Shown piece by piece: positions 46,960 to 59,375 of a DNA stretch of 64,000 nucleotides. This stretch comes from Motacilla alba alba (Eukaryota > Chordata > Aves > Passeriformes > Motacillidae). A program made the translations under genes and the position numbers. How positions within the stretch are numbered: position 1 is the stretch's first letter; every line of letters starts with the position of its first letter. Below the pieces are notes generated by a model. It saw nothing but the letters and a program-made list of their open reading frames with translations. It ran no database searches and was not told where the DNA came from. The stretch is from contig NC_052016.1 in assembly GCF_015832195.1 (NCBI RefSeq), positions 26,805,129 to 26,869,128 on the forward strand, written 5' to 3'.

Positions 46960-49900
46960 TTTCAAATGAAGAAAGAAACTGGCCTCTTCTCATTAGACAT
47001 TATTGTGCACCGCTTCCTTAGTTAGCCAATTGTGCAAACCTGTGCAGTTTCACTGGGCTGCAGCAATAAATTCTTGTGTATGGTCTTAAAAACTCAAGTT
47101 ATTGCCAGCTGAGTCACAGGCTATTAATGTACTTGGTTAGCTTATTCTTCTTGATGATTAAAAGTGGTTAGCTAGGAAATACTGAGACTTGCTGTAAAAC
47201 CAATATTAGAAAATTTTGATTTTCTACCAATGTTTTGGTGTGTTCTGATTACTGTAAGTTTTGACTCACAGTTTTTACTTGGCTTCTGAGTTTGATTCTT
47301 TAAATTTTCTACCAAAATCCAGACTTTTGGCATAGATCTGTGCCAAGTTTTGCTGCTCAAAACTTAATTCATATTTTGAAAATGCACCTGCGCTCACATT
47401 TTCAACATTGCCATCTGAGGTTTGTGATTGGCAAAAGCTGAACCCATAAATAATAGGACAATATGACAAATTCTTTGCCACTCAGTCCTTGAGTATGAAT
47501 TCAGTGAGTGTCCCTGGAATGCTGAGGAGTGCACACTGCCTGTCCCCTCATCTTGCTTTGAGCACTGATAACAAAGGAGAAAGGAGTAGGTATGGAAATT
47601 TGCTCTACAAGAATATGACAGGGGCATAACTACTTAACTCTGAATCAGTAAATATTCATGAAGAACATATTGGGCATTTATAGGTTTCCCCCAGAGGCAA
47701 GTAGTGATTCACATAGTGATGTGCCAGCAGCACAGAAATGTCCTTAGAGCTCCTAGGAAAATACTTTTCCCCAACAGCTGCTTGGCATCACTGTATTCTG
47801 GGCACAATGCTTCTGCCAGCTGCCTAATCTGCAAGGCCAGCTATGCTCAGATTTCCCCTTCATGGCAGATGAATAATGGAGCGTCTGCCACACAAGTACT
47901 TCATCCTGTGTCTTGGTACTGCTCTTTCATGACTGAAAATCTTCACTGGATTTTCGGAACTTGATGTGAGCATCCTAATGTAAAGAGGGTGTCAAATTAA
48001 TGTGTGATGCCTATTGTTTATGGTTTGCTTTCAAATGGTCTAGGGGACTGTGAAACATGGTTTCAGATTGGTGGTTGTTCTTGACTTTTACTCTTTTGGC
48101 ATCAAGTGACTTTTTCCCACTCCCCCCTTAATTCTGATTGTGGCCAGAAAGATGTTACAAAAAGACTTTAAACAGTTGAATAGCTAGCAATAAACTCTCC
48201 AGGTCCTTTTGCTTTCCCATACTGCAATCTCCTGTTTGCTTTTGCCTCCATTTCACATCAGGAATCCCCTAACAAAATGGATGGCATCTGTGTCATGCCC
48301 AGGAATGTCTGTCTCTCATTTAATATTACTTTAATTTGTATCATGTTTCATTTGCTTATAATATCACACAGTGCACAAGAAGTACGGCAGACATCTCTGA
48401 TAAAAGGCAGATGTCAAGAACCTACTGTCTGCTGAGGTACATGTTTTGAATTATCTGCTGACAGACAGGAACGGTGTAACTCTGAGTCTGGGTGGGGAGG
48501 TTGAGGAGTGAAAGATGTTTAAAAACAACTTTTGGTATACTTTGTACTATATGTATACTTTGAAGAAGCAAAATGTAAATGCCAGCCAAAGAACAAGGAT
48601 CTTGTTCTGTTTGTTGTGCCAATCTGAACTTAACATTTTGTAGGGCTTTAAAAAAACTGTGTTATGATATTAGCATATCATCTTTCTCAGTGGATAGACT
48701 TAAGATGTAACAGCTCTGAAGTATTTTTGTGGGAGTTTTTGTTTGGTTGGTCGGTCTTTTGTTTTGGTTTGGTTTTTCAATGATGTAATTAGGTATTATA
48801 TGCCCTGTTGAAGTTATTTTTTTTGTCATCTTGGTAGTGTCAGCTATTGCCTCTGCCTCTCTATCTCTTTTTTCTTTTATTTTCTTTTCCAGCCCCCAGG
48901 GTTCTTGTTTATGATAAATAAAAAAAAAGAAGTAAATATAGTTTCTTAGCTCTGACAATGCCTACCTGTCAATGTGTTTAAGTGTTCACCATTTAGCTAC
49001 ACACTTCCATAATTCACTTCAATGAAGTTTATTGTACTGCTAACAGGTTTGATTGGATTACAGCCTATCTGCAGGTGATTTTCTACTTTCTGTGTGAGGA
49101 GGGGACATTATCTTAAGGATTCTTGCTTGTTAGTGGTGCTTGAGCTTCAAAAACCCTATTCCACTGCTGCTTGGTCTCTGATGTTACAGTAGGATTGCAG
49201 TCCAAAGGTGAGGCTTCAGAGCACCACCACAAAACATGCACGCTACTGAAAAGAAAAAAAATATTTCAACTTCGAAATTTAATGGCAATTTTTTAAATTA
49301 CCTTGTGGCTCTAATAGATTCTTATATGTAGGCGGCTATTCTGCAATAGGTATGATGCAAGTGACCCTTAAGGGTGAGATAAAATAGAGTGGGTGTGAGG
49401 ATCCATGAAAGAGAAACTTGTGTGATATAATTCCTCTTTTTGAATGCTATTTTATAAAATTTATAGCTAGACTGTCAAAGTTCACTCCAAAGTGAGACTT
49501 GTTTTTTATAAGCTTTCTTGTTTAAAGACTTTTTTTATTCTTTCCAAATTTATACTGCATATTTAACAGGGTTAGCTATGCAATAAACCACAGGTGCTAT
49601 GGTTTCCCTTTTTTGTCAATTCAAAAATTATTATATAATTTTAAAATGGAGCTCTGTGAGTCTCTGAATTGAACAGCTCACTTTGAGTATATATAATGCA
49701 GTCTTGCATAAAACATGAGAACTATGTTCAGCCATACAACCTGAGTCTATGAATAATCTTTCATAGACTTTGTGACTTCATAGGCTGTTGCCTAATACTT
49801 TGAGGACATGACACAACAAAAGACTCATATACGCACAGAAAGCAATATAACTATAGAATAAAACACATGAATACTGTCAGATTGGTGCCAAAGCAGCAAT

Positions 49901-50040
49901 TAAACGTGGGGAAAAGATCCTTTGTTGTCATTGCACTTCTTCATTGGTATGAGATGATGCATTGACTTTAGTACATTCATAAAACAAGCATGGCCATTTC
50001 AAACTCTTCTAGTTTATTGTGTTCATTTTAACATGTCGAT
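46960..50040. other. No supported gene
   Basis: AT-rich sequence with a T/G-rich tract at 48729-48775. No exon with both splice sites and an open frame stands out. Confidence 0.45.
48729..48775. repeat. T/G-rich low-complexity tract
   Basis: GTTTGG/TTTTGG units. Confidence 0.75.
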
Positions 50041-50052
50041 TTTTATAGTATG

Positions 50053-50154
50053 AAACAAGGCTTACTTCCAGTTTTAGAGAAGAATGAAGTTTAGACAAAA
50101 TTTAAACAAGGCTTACTTCCAGTTTTAGAGAAGAATGAAGTTTAGACAAAATTT
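50053..50154. repeat. Perfect 51-bp tandem duplication
   Basis: 50053-50103 and 50104-50154 are identical and directly adjacent. Each copy begins AAACAAGGCTTACTTCCAG and ends AGACAAAATTT. There is no mismatch, so the duplication is young or the copies are kept alike by conversion. It lies in otherwise unremarkable AT-rich DNA. Confidence 0.97.
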
Positions 50155-50159
50155 GAAGT

Positions 50160-52045
50160 TTTTCTGTAGGATATAACAGTAGCTGAGAAAAGGGCAATGT
50201 TCTACTTTGTGAACAGTTTCCTTGTGTGTGGAATAAAGTTGTTGGTTTGCTCTGAGGTTGGATTTTCAATTTATGCCAAGGATCTCTGGAAGCACATTGT
50301 ATAATGTCAAAGAAGGAAATCTGATAAAGTGCAACAAACTACACTACAATTAACCATACTACAGTTTTTCTTCTCTGATTAAAGCATGAAAAAAGCTTCA
50401 ATGCTACAATCTGTCCTACTGAAAGCTGAACAGGTTCCTCAAGCTTCTTGCTGTTCTTCGGCAGAGAAAGCTGTTTATTGCACCTCCGTAATTTCTAAGA
50501 TATTAGAGACCGAGTTTGTTACCAGTGCTGCCTCCTAACATGGTGTAAGTACACTGAACCTCTGCTCCAATGTCCACCCAGCTGGCTGGGACTGGCCTAA
50601 TTTGAAAATACACCTCTGCAGTGATAGAGAAATATTTTCCTTTATTCCTAATAAGAGCAAAATGCAGATCTCAGGCTAAATTTTTCTCTGAGCCTAATGT
50701 CATGCAGACATATTTCCCTGTGGAGAAGAGGGGTGCACCAAGCAGTGCAAGGACTGGGGTCTTGGTCTTTCAGAAGATCACTCATAGCAACTGAAATTGA
50801 GGGAGGGTGCCTGCATTGATCTTCGACCTCGGTGTGTATCTGTCTGTGAGAGAAAATTGTGTCTGCTGTCTCTGTTTAAGGTCCTGTTTGAGAAGCATAC
50901 CTGAAGGGATAAGAGTACATTGCTATGCTGGTGGAGTCTGTTGGCAGATCATCAGCAATCAGTGGCTGTGTCAAAATTTGTACCGAGGTCAAAGAGCATA
51001 TAGATTTGACCTCTGCCCTGAGTCACAAGGAAGTCATTGATCCTGTGCTATTAGCATCATCTTTTTGATATATCCAAGCCTGAAGCGTGTTTTTGAGAAG
51101 CTGCTTAATGCTGGCAAAACAGCATGAGCTGGGCTCTCATTTTTCTCTGCCAAGAAAAGGGAAGTAAAGCACAGAGAATTAATTAGTGAGACTGTCTCTG
51201 AATGTAAACTTTAAGTAGCTGGTAGGTAGTCCTTTGTATTAGAAAAAATCCCCTTTGTCTACAGCCATATATTTAGCTTTCTCAGAATGGAAGCAATGGT
51301 GACCAGCTTAACATAGCATTTTCTGCACCTTCTGCTGTGTTCATAGAGAGGCTGAACAAAGGCACATCCTAACTGTGTTGTGGCACTTCTGTCACTTTAA
51401 GTTCAATGTATATGTAGTTTCTCTTTTCTGTGAACTTCTCGTGATAGCTTTTGATTATTTTCTTCTGAACCCCGGTGCTTCAGTTGGTTTTGGCAGTTCA
51501 TTTGGAAAATTGCTCCAGTCCCAGTATGAGGGCTGCCGCTGGGAGTAAAGAGTCTTCCCTCTTGCCACTTTATTAACAGAAGTTTTAGTGTTGCCTTTGC
51601 ATAGTTTCCCTGTGAGCTGGGTGGCACCTACCTTCTCACCTTGTGTGTGTGTGACAGTGAATGTAATAAGCCATACAGAGTCTGGGATTCTTACCAGTCA
51701 CAATTTTAGACAACAGATTTAACTTGGTCTCAATACATTTTTCTATAAGTAGTGGTAAACACTATTTATTCTTCCAGACCGTGTCAAGTCATAACTAACC
51801 ACCATTTTGTTGCATCTGAATGAATACTATGAGGATGGTATAGTACAGATGGTTTTGATTAGAATGGAGCACTCTGAGGTACAGTGGCTTTCTGATTTCA
51901 CAAAAAATCAACACTGCACTAGATTCTTGATGATGAATCAATGTCATGGAAAGTCATTAATAATATAGTTCTGTTGCATTTGCATTATCTTTGCTACACA
52001 TGTTTCTCATTTATTTCCAATCTGCAGAGACTTTACAACCAGCCA
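50160..52045. other. No supported gene
   Basis: Non-coding, intron-like sequence. A 77-codon frame at 50807-51040 has no splice support. Confidence 0.45.
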
Positions 52046-52056
52046 CATAAAGTACA

Positions 52057-52633
52057 GTGATGGTTCTAGTGGTTCAACCCTGCCAGCATCCAAGCTCCAT
52101 GCAACCACTCACTCACTCCCTTACCAGGGATCAGGAAGAGAATGTTGCGTGGGTAAAAAACTAGAAAACTTGTGGGTTGAGATTAAGACAGTTTGATAGG
52201 GAAAGCAGTAGCTGTGCACACAAGATAAAACAAGGAATTCAGTCACTGCTTCCCATGGCAGGCATCTCCAGGATAGCAAGGCACCATCACACATAACAGA
52301 GACTTGGAAAGACACACAGTGTCATTGCAAACATATCACCCCTTATTCTTTCTCCCATCTACTTTATATTCTGAGCATGTTGTCATATGGGATGGAACCT
52401 CCCTTTGATATGTTGGGATCACCTGTCCTGGCTGTGTCTCCTCACAACTTCCCGGTCTCCTTTCCATCCTGGCGGTATGAAAAGCAGAAAAGGCCTTGGA
52501 TCTGTGCAGGCCCTGCTCAGCAATAAAAAAGAATCTCTATATTATCATCACTGTGTTCAGCAGAAATCCAAACCATAACCCTATATCGGCCACTGTGAGG
52601 AAAGTCAAGTCTATCCCAGCCAAAATCAGTACA
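52057..52633 (+). mobile_element. Solo LTR, ERVL-type
   Basis: The whole 577-bp block follows the order of a common avian ERVL-type LTR as I remember it. It runs from a TGATGGTTC..TTCAACCCTGCCAG start, through ACTAGAAAACTTGTGGGTTG, GGAATTCAGTCACTGCTTCC, TTATATTCTGAGCATG and GAAAAGCAGAAAAGGCCTTGG, and ends CTATCCCAGCCAAAATCA. The poly(A) signal AATAAA is at 52522-52527 and TTTATATT serves as a TATA-like box, so it is on the plus strand. AGTACA occurs at both edges (52051-52056 and 52628-52633), consistent with the 5-bp target duplication expected for ERVL, though the exact boundary is uncertain by 1-2 bp. No internal retroviral coding sequence is attached. Confidence 0.82.
52522..52527 (+). 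promoter_or_regulatory. LTR polyadenylation signal AATAAA
   Basis: Hexamer in the R region of the ERVL-type LTR. It sets the orientation. Confidence 0.55.
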
Positions 52634-52639
52634 TGGTTA

Positions 52640-52768
52640 ATAATTCTGGAAGCTGGAGTAAGTAAGCAGCAGATTAGCAAAAGTGATGTGTAACTTGATC
52701 CCTCTGCAGACTTCTGCTACTTTTGAAGGGCAATTTTACTTTAAATGAGACTGATTCCTAGATGTGAA

Positions 52769-52799
<31 letters not shown>

Positions 52800-53670
52800 C
52801 AATGAAAAGTAAGAAAAGGAGCAAATCATTATGATGATTACTCCTTTTCTTCCTTACTTCTATACATAGCTGGCTAATTGGCCACTCTGTACCTTCCAGA
52901 AGGCTCTTAAGGTAGAAGAGAAAACTACCTATATGCATTCAGGTTACAAACACACTTGCATTTACCTCATTTTATTCACTAGAGAACTAATAGAAAAAGG
53001 GTTTGTGAAAACTTTTTGGTTTAATGGATTTTGATAAATTTAGGAAATAAATTACAGTTGTGTTCAAGATGATTTAAGTAAAATAGAGATGATGAAGATG
53101 ATGACAAATGTAGCTTTCTTCATGCTAGCAGAACAAAATTCAATTCAACATCAAAGGAGGATAAATAGGGATAAATGTAATGGCAACCTTTTGTTCTGTG
53201 AATGCTGTCACAGAGGGCTTGGAAGCCTGAGCAAATAATGAGAGGCAGAAAGAGAAACAACAAGTGCATGAGAGAGAGACAGCACAGCAGAGAATAGGAA
53301 CAGCTAGAAGAAATATCTGTCGTATTAATCATAGCAGAAACAAAGGGAAAGCCCAGAAGCTGAGACAGCTTGCTGTGAGCAGTAATCTGGATATAAAAGT
53401 GTAAGGTCTAGATGGAAGATGGGATTCAGAAATGCCACTTTTCTAAAACATCCTCATCACTTACTTCTCACTTAAGTGGTTTGATTACTTTGCAGTTCAT
53501 GCCTTGATTCTCCACACACATCTTTTCTTTTCCTGTTTTGTTCTTACTCTTTGATGTGGTTCGAAATTTTAACACAGTGGAGGAGCAGCCAGCCCTCTTT
53601 TTCCTTCTGAAGGTTCATGTCTTGTTAGTTGATGTAGTTACTCTTCCCACCATTCAAAGAATCACATTTT
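52640..53670. other. Unique sequence between two LTRs
   Basis: It holds a 24-base T run at 52769-52792. I see no gag/pol-like frame, so the two LTRs do not bracket a recognisable provirus. Confidence 0.5.
52769..52792. repeat. Poly-T tract (24 T)
   Basis: Uninterrupted T run, possibly the tail of an antisense retro-insertion. No body is recognisable on either side. Confidence 0.93.
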
Positions 53671-53675
53671 GTAGG

Positions 53676-53955
53676 TGTTATGGTTTAATCCCAGCCAGCA
53701 GCCAAGCCCCATGCACTTGCTCGCTCACTCCCCAACCAGCAGGATTGGGGAGAAAATTGGGAGGGTAAAAGTGAGAAAACTCATGGCTTGAGATAAAGGC
53801 ACTCCATTAGGCAAAGCACAAACATAACAAGGAGTTCACTCACTGCTTCCTATGGGCAGGAAGGCGCTCAGCCATCCCCAGGAATGCTGGGCTCCGTGTT
53901 TTGTTTTTGGGAACACAAAACATCATCGGTCCAAACATCCCCCCCTTCCTATTGG
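53676..53955 (+). mobile_element. 5' part of a second ERVL-type LTR (truncated)
   Basis: It begins TGTTATGGTTTAATCCCAG and passes through CTCGCTCACTCCCC, GTAAAAGTGAGAAAACTCAT, GGAGTTCACTCACTGCTTCC and AAACATCCCCCCCTTCC, then homology stops. This is the same family as the LTR at 52057. It lacks the 3' half, including the TATA/poly(A) part. The two copies differ at many positions, so they are separate insertions or old divergent copies and not a recent pair. Same orientation as the first. Confidence 0.83.
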
Positions 53956-54559
53956 GGAAATATGCCAGCAGGTAGGTGTTTGGAGACTGCTTAATTACCT
54001 GAGAACATTAGGCATGAAAAATGTACATCCCAATTATAAGAAATTGCAGGATGAACAAAGAAGGGCCTCACTGGTTTGTATTCTACACCACAGTCATTCC
54101 CCTAGGATTTTTGAGAGGTCAGAGAATGTGCTACCAAATTTGTTGTGCATTTGCATTTTTAATTTTTTTTTAATGTACATGGTTATTTTTTCTTATACAG
54201 CCATGCACTCATCCTGAAATGGTAATTAAGAAGCATTTATTTCATGAACAGCACCCAAGCAAAATCAAGCAAAATCAAGATCACTTCAAATGTAAGGCTG
54301 CCTGGATACTGAAAAGTATTATTACATCCAATAATTGGGTAAGAAAAATGTGAACTTGCCATAAATCCTTGGCTAACAATGCAGGTATATATTTCCATAT
54401 ATAAGTATTTCTGTGAGGGTGCAGCAGAAGCCTAGGTAGCCAGGAGATAAGGAAAAACAATTTGTGTTAATGGGACTATAACATTTACCTTGACGTCTGA
54501 GAACTTGTATGAACATTTATTGTGTTTTACACTATTTTTAAAGATATAACTGAACAACA

Positions 54560-54880
54560 AAATGGATAATTGCAGGTTTTATTTTATTTAAAGTCTCACT
54601 TTACAAAATCAAATAAATTACAGCAACTGTTTAGAGCCATTAACTACACTTATTGCTGGCAGACACTGCTCGTGTTTTAATCCAATGATGGCAATATATT
54701 CCACTGTGCAAAAAGAGTGTTAGTACATTTAAACTAAGGGTTATCTGATTCTCTAATTATCTTAAAGTGCATCTGTTAATTTGCAAATTATTCACATTCT
54801 TCAAACCATGCAAAGCAACAACAGCTCATATATGATCTCATGCTCATAATTCAGTATAATATTTAAGGTGATGTGACAGA
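54560..54880. other. Candidate conserved non-coding element
   Basis: Repeat-free AT-rich block with dense homeodomain-type and POU-type words (CTCTAATTATC, TTAATTTGCAAATTATTC, GCTCATAATTCAG). No coding frame. Texture-based inference only. Confidence 0.22.
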
Positions 54881-55747
54881 GTCTAAATGTCTTGATCTAT
54901 ACAATTTGACTTCAAAACTGCCTGTCTTCAGTTAGTTTCTTTGTCACAGCCTGCCTATTTTGCCTTGAGTAGCTTGTTGTTAACCTGGGAAATACAAATG
55001 TTAGCATTTTCCACCTTTTTCAAGTACTGATGGGAAAAAACATATAGTGAAGTACTTATGTCATTCCCAAGTAAAAAGTAGCATTTCCTTTCCAGAAATA
55101 GATGTCTAAGATAGTAGTAGAAGTAAAGAAATGAATTATTTTGTGATATTAATGTGTAATAAATGATACAATATTATTCTTAGCCAAAATGAAGGATTTG
55201 AAACTCACAGTAAATTTCACTTTTGGAACTTCCCATGGACTAAAACTTCAGATTATTTTGTCAGAGGCTGATGCTCAGGTTTCCAGAGTGTACACCAAAC
55301 TAAATTCCCTATGTCCTGTAACTACAGCAAATCTGACAAAAACCCATCAGATGAGACATTTGTAGGAGAATGTTAGAGATGTTCCAAAGGTTCACTGAGC
55401 TCTTTTGAAGCTCTGTGCTGAAATCCCATGGTCTTGGACCGCAGAGAGTTTGCCCAATGGCCTTGTTCCAGAGCTGCCCATCCTGCAAGGCTGAAGACCA
55501 CTGGCTTGGGGATTAGGAGTACTTTACCTTGAGTGAGCTACTTGTCAGGCTATCCCTGTGCTGGGATTCAGTTTGTGTGACAGCAAAGCAGAAATATTCT
55601 TTTAAGACTCCAATACTACTGAAATTATGTTTCTTCAGAGCTGTGTGTCCTGCTGGGAAGATGTGCAGACCTCTTTCCAAAGTCACACAGCACACATACC
55701 CAGAATTGTAGTGGTATTGAATGTCTCTTGGTCTGATCACTGAGCAG

Positions 55748-55796
55748 AATGTGCCCAGTCCAGGCTACCGCAGCACTGTTCCAAACATTCTCCCAG
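55748..55796 (+). CDS. Candidate 49-nt coding exon
   Basis: The acceptor is TCTTGGTCTGATCACTGAGCAG and the donor is CCCAG followed by GTGAGG. In phase 0 to 1 it reads NVPSPGYRSTVPNILP. The last base plus the first two of 56976 gives GAA (Glu), so it joins the next exon without a stop. A second frame (CPVQATAALFQTFSQ, phase 2 to 0) is also open and could join 59264 directly by skipping 56976. The choice is unresolved. If the first reading holds, this segment is a Pro/Ser-rich linker before the helical C-terminus. Confidence 0.33.
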
Positions 55797-56975
55797 GTGA
55801 GGAGACCTCAGAAGGCAGCGTGGCCTCCTCCCCAGTGTCTGTGTTTGTGGTGGGGATTATCTTCTGTTGGACACAGGGCCATTTTAAGCCTCTTCTGCTG
55901 CTTTTGCTCTTTGTATCTATGGAATAGGACTGGAACTATAAATGAGCTAATCCTATATTTTTTTTGATTTTTTTTTATTATTTTTTTGGTAATAAATACC
56001 TTTGCGATGTATTGTGAGCAGACTGGAAAAGGTATAAGTTTTCCAGGCACAGTTTCTGCAGTGTCTTTATTTGCTACTAATTATGTTTTCTAAATTGGAA
56101 AAAGGGAGAAAGAAATTCTAAAAAGGAAAAAAAGTCAGATTATGTGAACTGAATGAAAACGTGATAAACTCACTAAAAAGGTGCATGAACTTTAGTGCAT
56201 GTACGTTAATTTACTTTGTTTGCACAAGACATATAAACATACTAATACATGTCTCTTAAAATACATATTTAGGTCTACAGACCGCAAAAAAGTATATTTT
56301 ATGTAGCAGCATATACAATTCAAAGCAAATGTTTTAAAGGTAATAGGCATGTTTTGCATGCTGAGAGAATGTGCACAAACCCAATCTGCAAAGTGGATGA
56401 ATCCATTATGTAAATCTAAAGTTGTCAAAGTGATCTATTAGAACTATTTCTACTGTCAGCTGTTCCACATAGCACAAATTCAGCAACATACTCATCTTGA
56501 TAGGGGAGAGTATTTAGATATTATACCAACTACTTATTAATCTTACTGATTTCCACAGCACCTATCACAATGACAATTTTTGTTATGGGAATTAATGCCA
56601 AAAACAGAAAATGACAATCAAAAGCTAACAAAAGTGTCATGTTCGTGACTTGAATATAAATTGAAGGCTGTGAAGGAACAACACAGCTTGGAGCATTGCT
56701 GCTGGAGGCCAGCCTTTCATCAGAGGCTCCTGTTTAGAAACTAGAACTGTTGGAAGGGAACAAAATGTCATTAGTGATGGCTGTTTGTTACTTATGTGAG
56801 AGACGTGCTCTCCATTTGGTCCATAGTACGCTACATACAAAACAAACCAAAAAAAAAGGATCTAAATGGCTGTAATTTGAACATCACTGGTTTTACTGAA
56901 AAGAGTTTGTGGGCTACTCTTTTTAGTGTCCAGAACTACTAGTCATTGAGTACTTCTTCTCTTTAATTCTCACAG

Positions 56976-56998
56976 AAGATACTTCTCCAGGCTTGCAG
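56976..56998 (+). CDS. Candidate 23-nt microexon
   Basis: The acceptor CTTCTTCTCTTTAATTCTCACAG and donor TTGCAG followed by GTGAGG are both close to consensus. In phase 1 to 0 it reads DTSPGLQ and fits both neighbours: Glu from the junction with 55796, and phase 0 into 59264. All three frames are open over so short a stretch, so the support comes from splice strength and phase. Confidence 0.36.
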
Positions 56999-58154
56999 GT
57001 GAGGCGGTATTGTAAAAGATTTTTCTGTCACTGCTTTTGCTGTCTTTTCTTGGCATGCTAATTATGAATTTGCACTGTGAGAAATTTAGTAGTTCAATGC
57101 AAATGCTAATGAAACATTTTACAAATATTCTGCTTGTGAAAGTTATTTTAATTATTCTTGTTGTGTCTGCTTTAGTTTTAAAAGACAAAGGAAAATATGT
57201 TGCTGCATCCTGACAGTTGCTTCTTCCTAACCAGTAGGAAACCTTAAAGCTTTGAGCCAGGTCCTACAAGACTTGTCCATTTCATGTGTGTTAGGGTTTC
57301 ATAAAAGAGAAAAGGTGCATTAGACAGCATTGTGAAGTTAATGTATGTGAGCTTGAAAGGAATAACCAGCTATATAGCCATTAAATTATAGCAAACTAGT
57401 GCTTTCTTTGCTTTCTTTTTAAAATTACAATTTTAGTGATTGCCCCATGCAAATTTCTTCATTTGCATACATTTCCAGATTAAATAGATTTGGATGTTGA
57501 CATCTTCCAGTCACCATAGTTAATTTGATGTTGGCTGGACAGCAGTGCAATTCTGTAGGGGCTAAAGAATGAGGCTTCCACATTTGTTCACTACAGGAAG
57601 AGAGCAAAGTGCCAAGGCGTGCCCAAGGGCTCAGTGTGCACCCAAGTCTGGGCTCCAAGTCAGCAGAATGGGTTAATCAGTGAATGCCCTGAAATCCTCC
57701 TCTTATTGTTTGGAATTGGGGTTGGGAGTTGGAGGCTATTTTTGTGGTTTGATTTGTTTAATTTCACTACAAAATTTGCTTTGAACCAGCAGAACCTTCC
57801 AATCATTGCTAAAAAAATAGAGAGCATTCCACTAAAAAAAAAATCTTTTTTGCCAAGAACTGCCTTTTTTTTCAAGAAACCATTTTAGTGTTTTGCAGAA
57901 GGAAGATTTCAGATCATCATCACATAGTCTACTTAAAAATTACATATCATTTTTTGTGAATAGCTGATACGCTGTGACTACACAGTGCCTTCTGTAAATT
58001 AACTCTGTTTGGGGTGGAGCAAGCTGAGCAAGCTGCATGGAGGTCTTGGTTTCAAAGATCTTCATTACTGCCGGGTGTTTCAAAGCAACACTGTTGGCAT
58101 TTTAGAGGGGCTGTGATGGCTCCATATTTCATATTTGTGACTTTTTCTCTGCAG

Positions 58155-58288
58155 ACTGGTGTGCATCTTGGCACAAGTGGAAGGAGAGACCAAGCAGAAG
58201 GTTTGCCAGCTGTGGGCCAGATGAGACCCAAATGCACCCATGTGTTCAGCCCACAGCGTGCCACTAAATGAGTGTGTTGGCGCCCTTG
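58155..58288 (+). ncRNA. Splice-bounded exon with stops in every frame
   Basis: It is bounded by an excellent acceptor (TTGTGACTTTTTCTCTGCAG) and donor (CCCTTG followed by GTGAGT), but each frame has a stop inside the 134 nt. If it is transcribed in the 55-60 kb gene it would introduce a premature stop (a poison exon), or it belongs to a non-coding RNA. The frame closest to protein reads LVCILAQVEGETKQKVCQLW before TGA. The splice prediction is strong and the biological role is open. Confidence 0.3.
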
Positions 58289-59263
58289 GTGAGTGGCATT
58301 CCTTGCTGTCCTTGGGCAGAACTGTCCAGGAATGAGCACTGTTGTAGTAGCATTTTTTTAAGGGGTGGTCTGTTGGTGTTTGCCCTTTATTTAAAATTTA
58401 AATTTAATATAAAGATATCATGAAGAGTTTAATTCCAATAAGTTCAGTTAGGCACAAATATATGCCCTGCACTTCAGGTGTTGAAAGGTTCTTCTTCAAA
58501 GCTTCAGATGAGAGCCCCTGCATGAATGCTAATGCACGCATTTTAATGTGTGAGGAATTCCCTGCCTTTTAGTGAATTTGTCTAGACTTTCTTGAGTGTC
58601 TTTGTGAACTCTCTTTTATTGCCTTCATAAGAAGTAAGGCTGGTTAATTACAGTTTTTTCCTGAAAAGCATTATCCATCATGGAATTACTGTTGAAAGGA
58701 AAGGCTGCTTACTTGGAAATATTCCTTTGGCACCGTTGGAATCACTGTTATTCATAAGCCTGCATTTTCAGGCTGTCACACTGTTCTCTTTTTATTTTCC
58801 ATGAGAAGTATTTGATTGTTTTGAGATTGTACAGCACTTTATGGGAAAAAAAATATTTACAGTAAAAAATACATAACTTCATGAAATTATGTTGTAAATA
58901 TTTTTCTGATTAATTTTAATCAATGGACAATTATGTCCTTCAAAACCAGAAAGTTATCTGGTGTGTAGAGGAGCCTGGGAATCACTAAGGCAGAGCAATG
59001 CTCCACTTTGTGTCATAAACCTTTCCAGACGCTCTCTGGGAATCTCCAGCCCTCCACCAGCTGATGTTTAGGGACAGACCTACATTTGGAGGCAAGGTTT
59101 TGATGTTATTCTGTTCAAACAAGGAGTGTGATTCTAGTGAATTTTTTTGCTCTGTTTTATTCTGCAGCAGTTTTGTCTGTACCTTGGGTTTGCATTACAG
59201 ATTCAGATCTATCATTTTTTGCAGTATTTTTAATATGTGATTATGGTTCTGTTGTGTTGTCAG

Positions 59264-59375
59264 CCACTAACAGACGACTTAATACAACAGTTATTTGATG
59301 TATGTATCTATCTAAACAAAGTACCTGATGGATATCTGGTACTGGAAAAACAAGTTGTTATCAGTCTTATTGAAG
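59264..59375 (+). CDS. Predicted coding exon, helical segment
   Basis: The acceptor is TTATGGTTCTGTTGTGTTGTCAG and the donor is TTGAAG followed by GTAATA. The exon is 112 nt, phase 0 to 1, with a single open frame. It reads PLTDDLIQQLFDVCIYLNK, then VPDGYLVLEKQVVISLIE. The alternation of hydrophobic and charged residues suggests two antiparallel helices, as in TPR, PPR or HEAT-type repeats. It joins 59983 across a 607-bp intron (G+AA gives Glu) without a stop. No catalytic motif or membrane segment is visible. Together with 59983 this is the best-supported coding evidence in the right half. I do not recognise the family. Confidence 0.6.

Noticed and set aside
52387..52693. Plus frames of 63-65 codons
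   Set aside because: They are inside or at the edge of the ERVL-type LTR.
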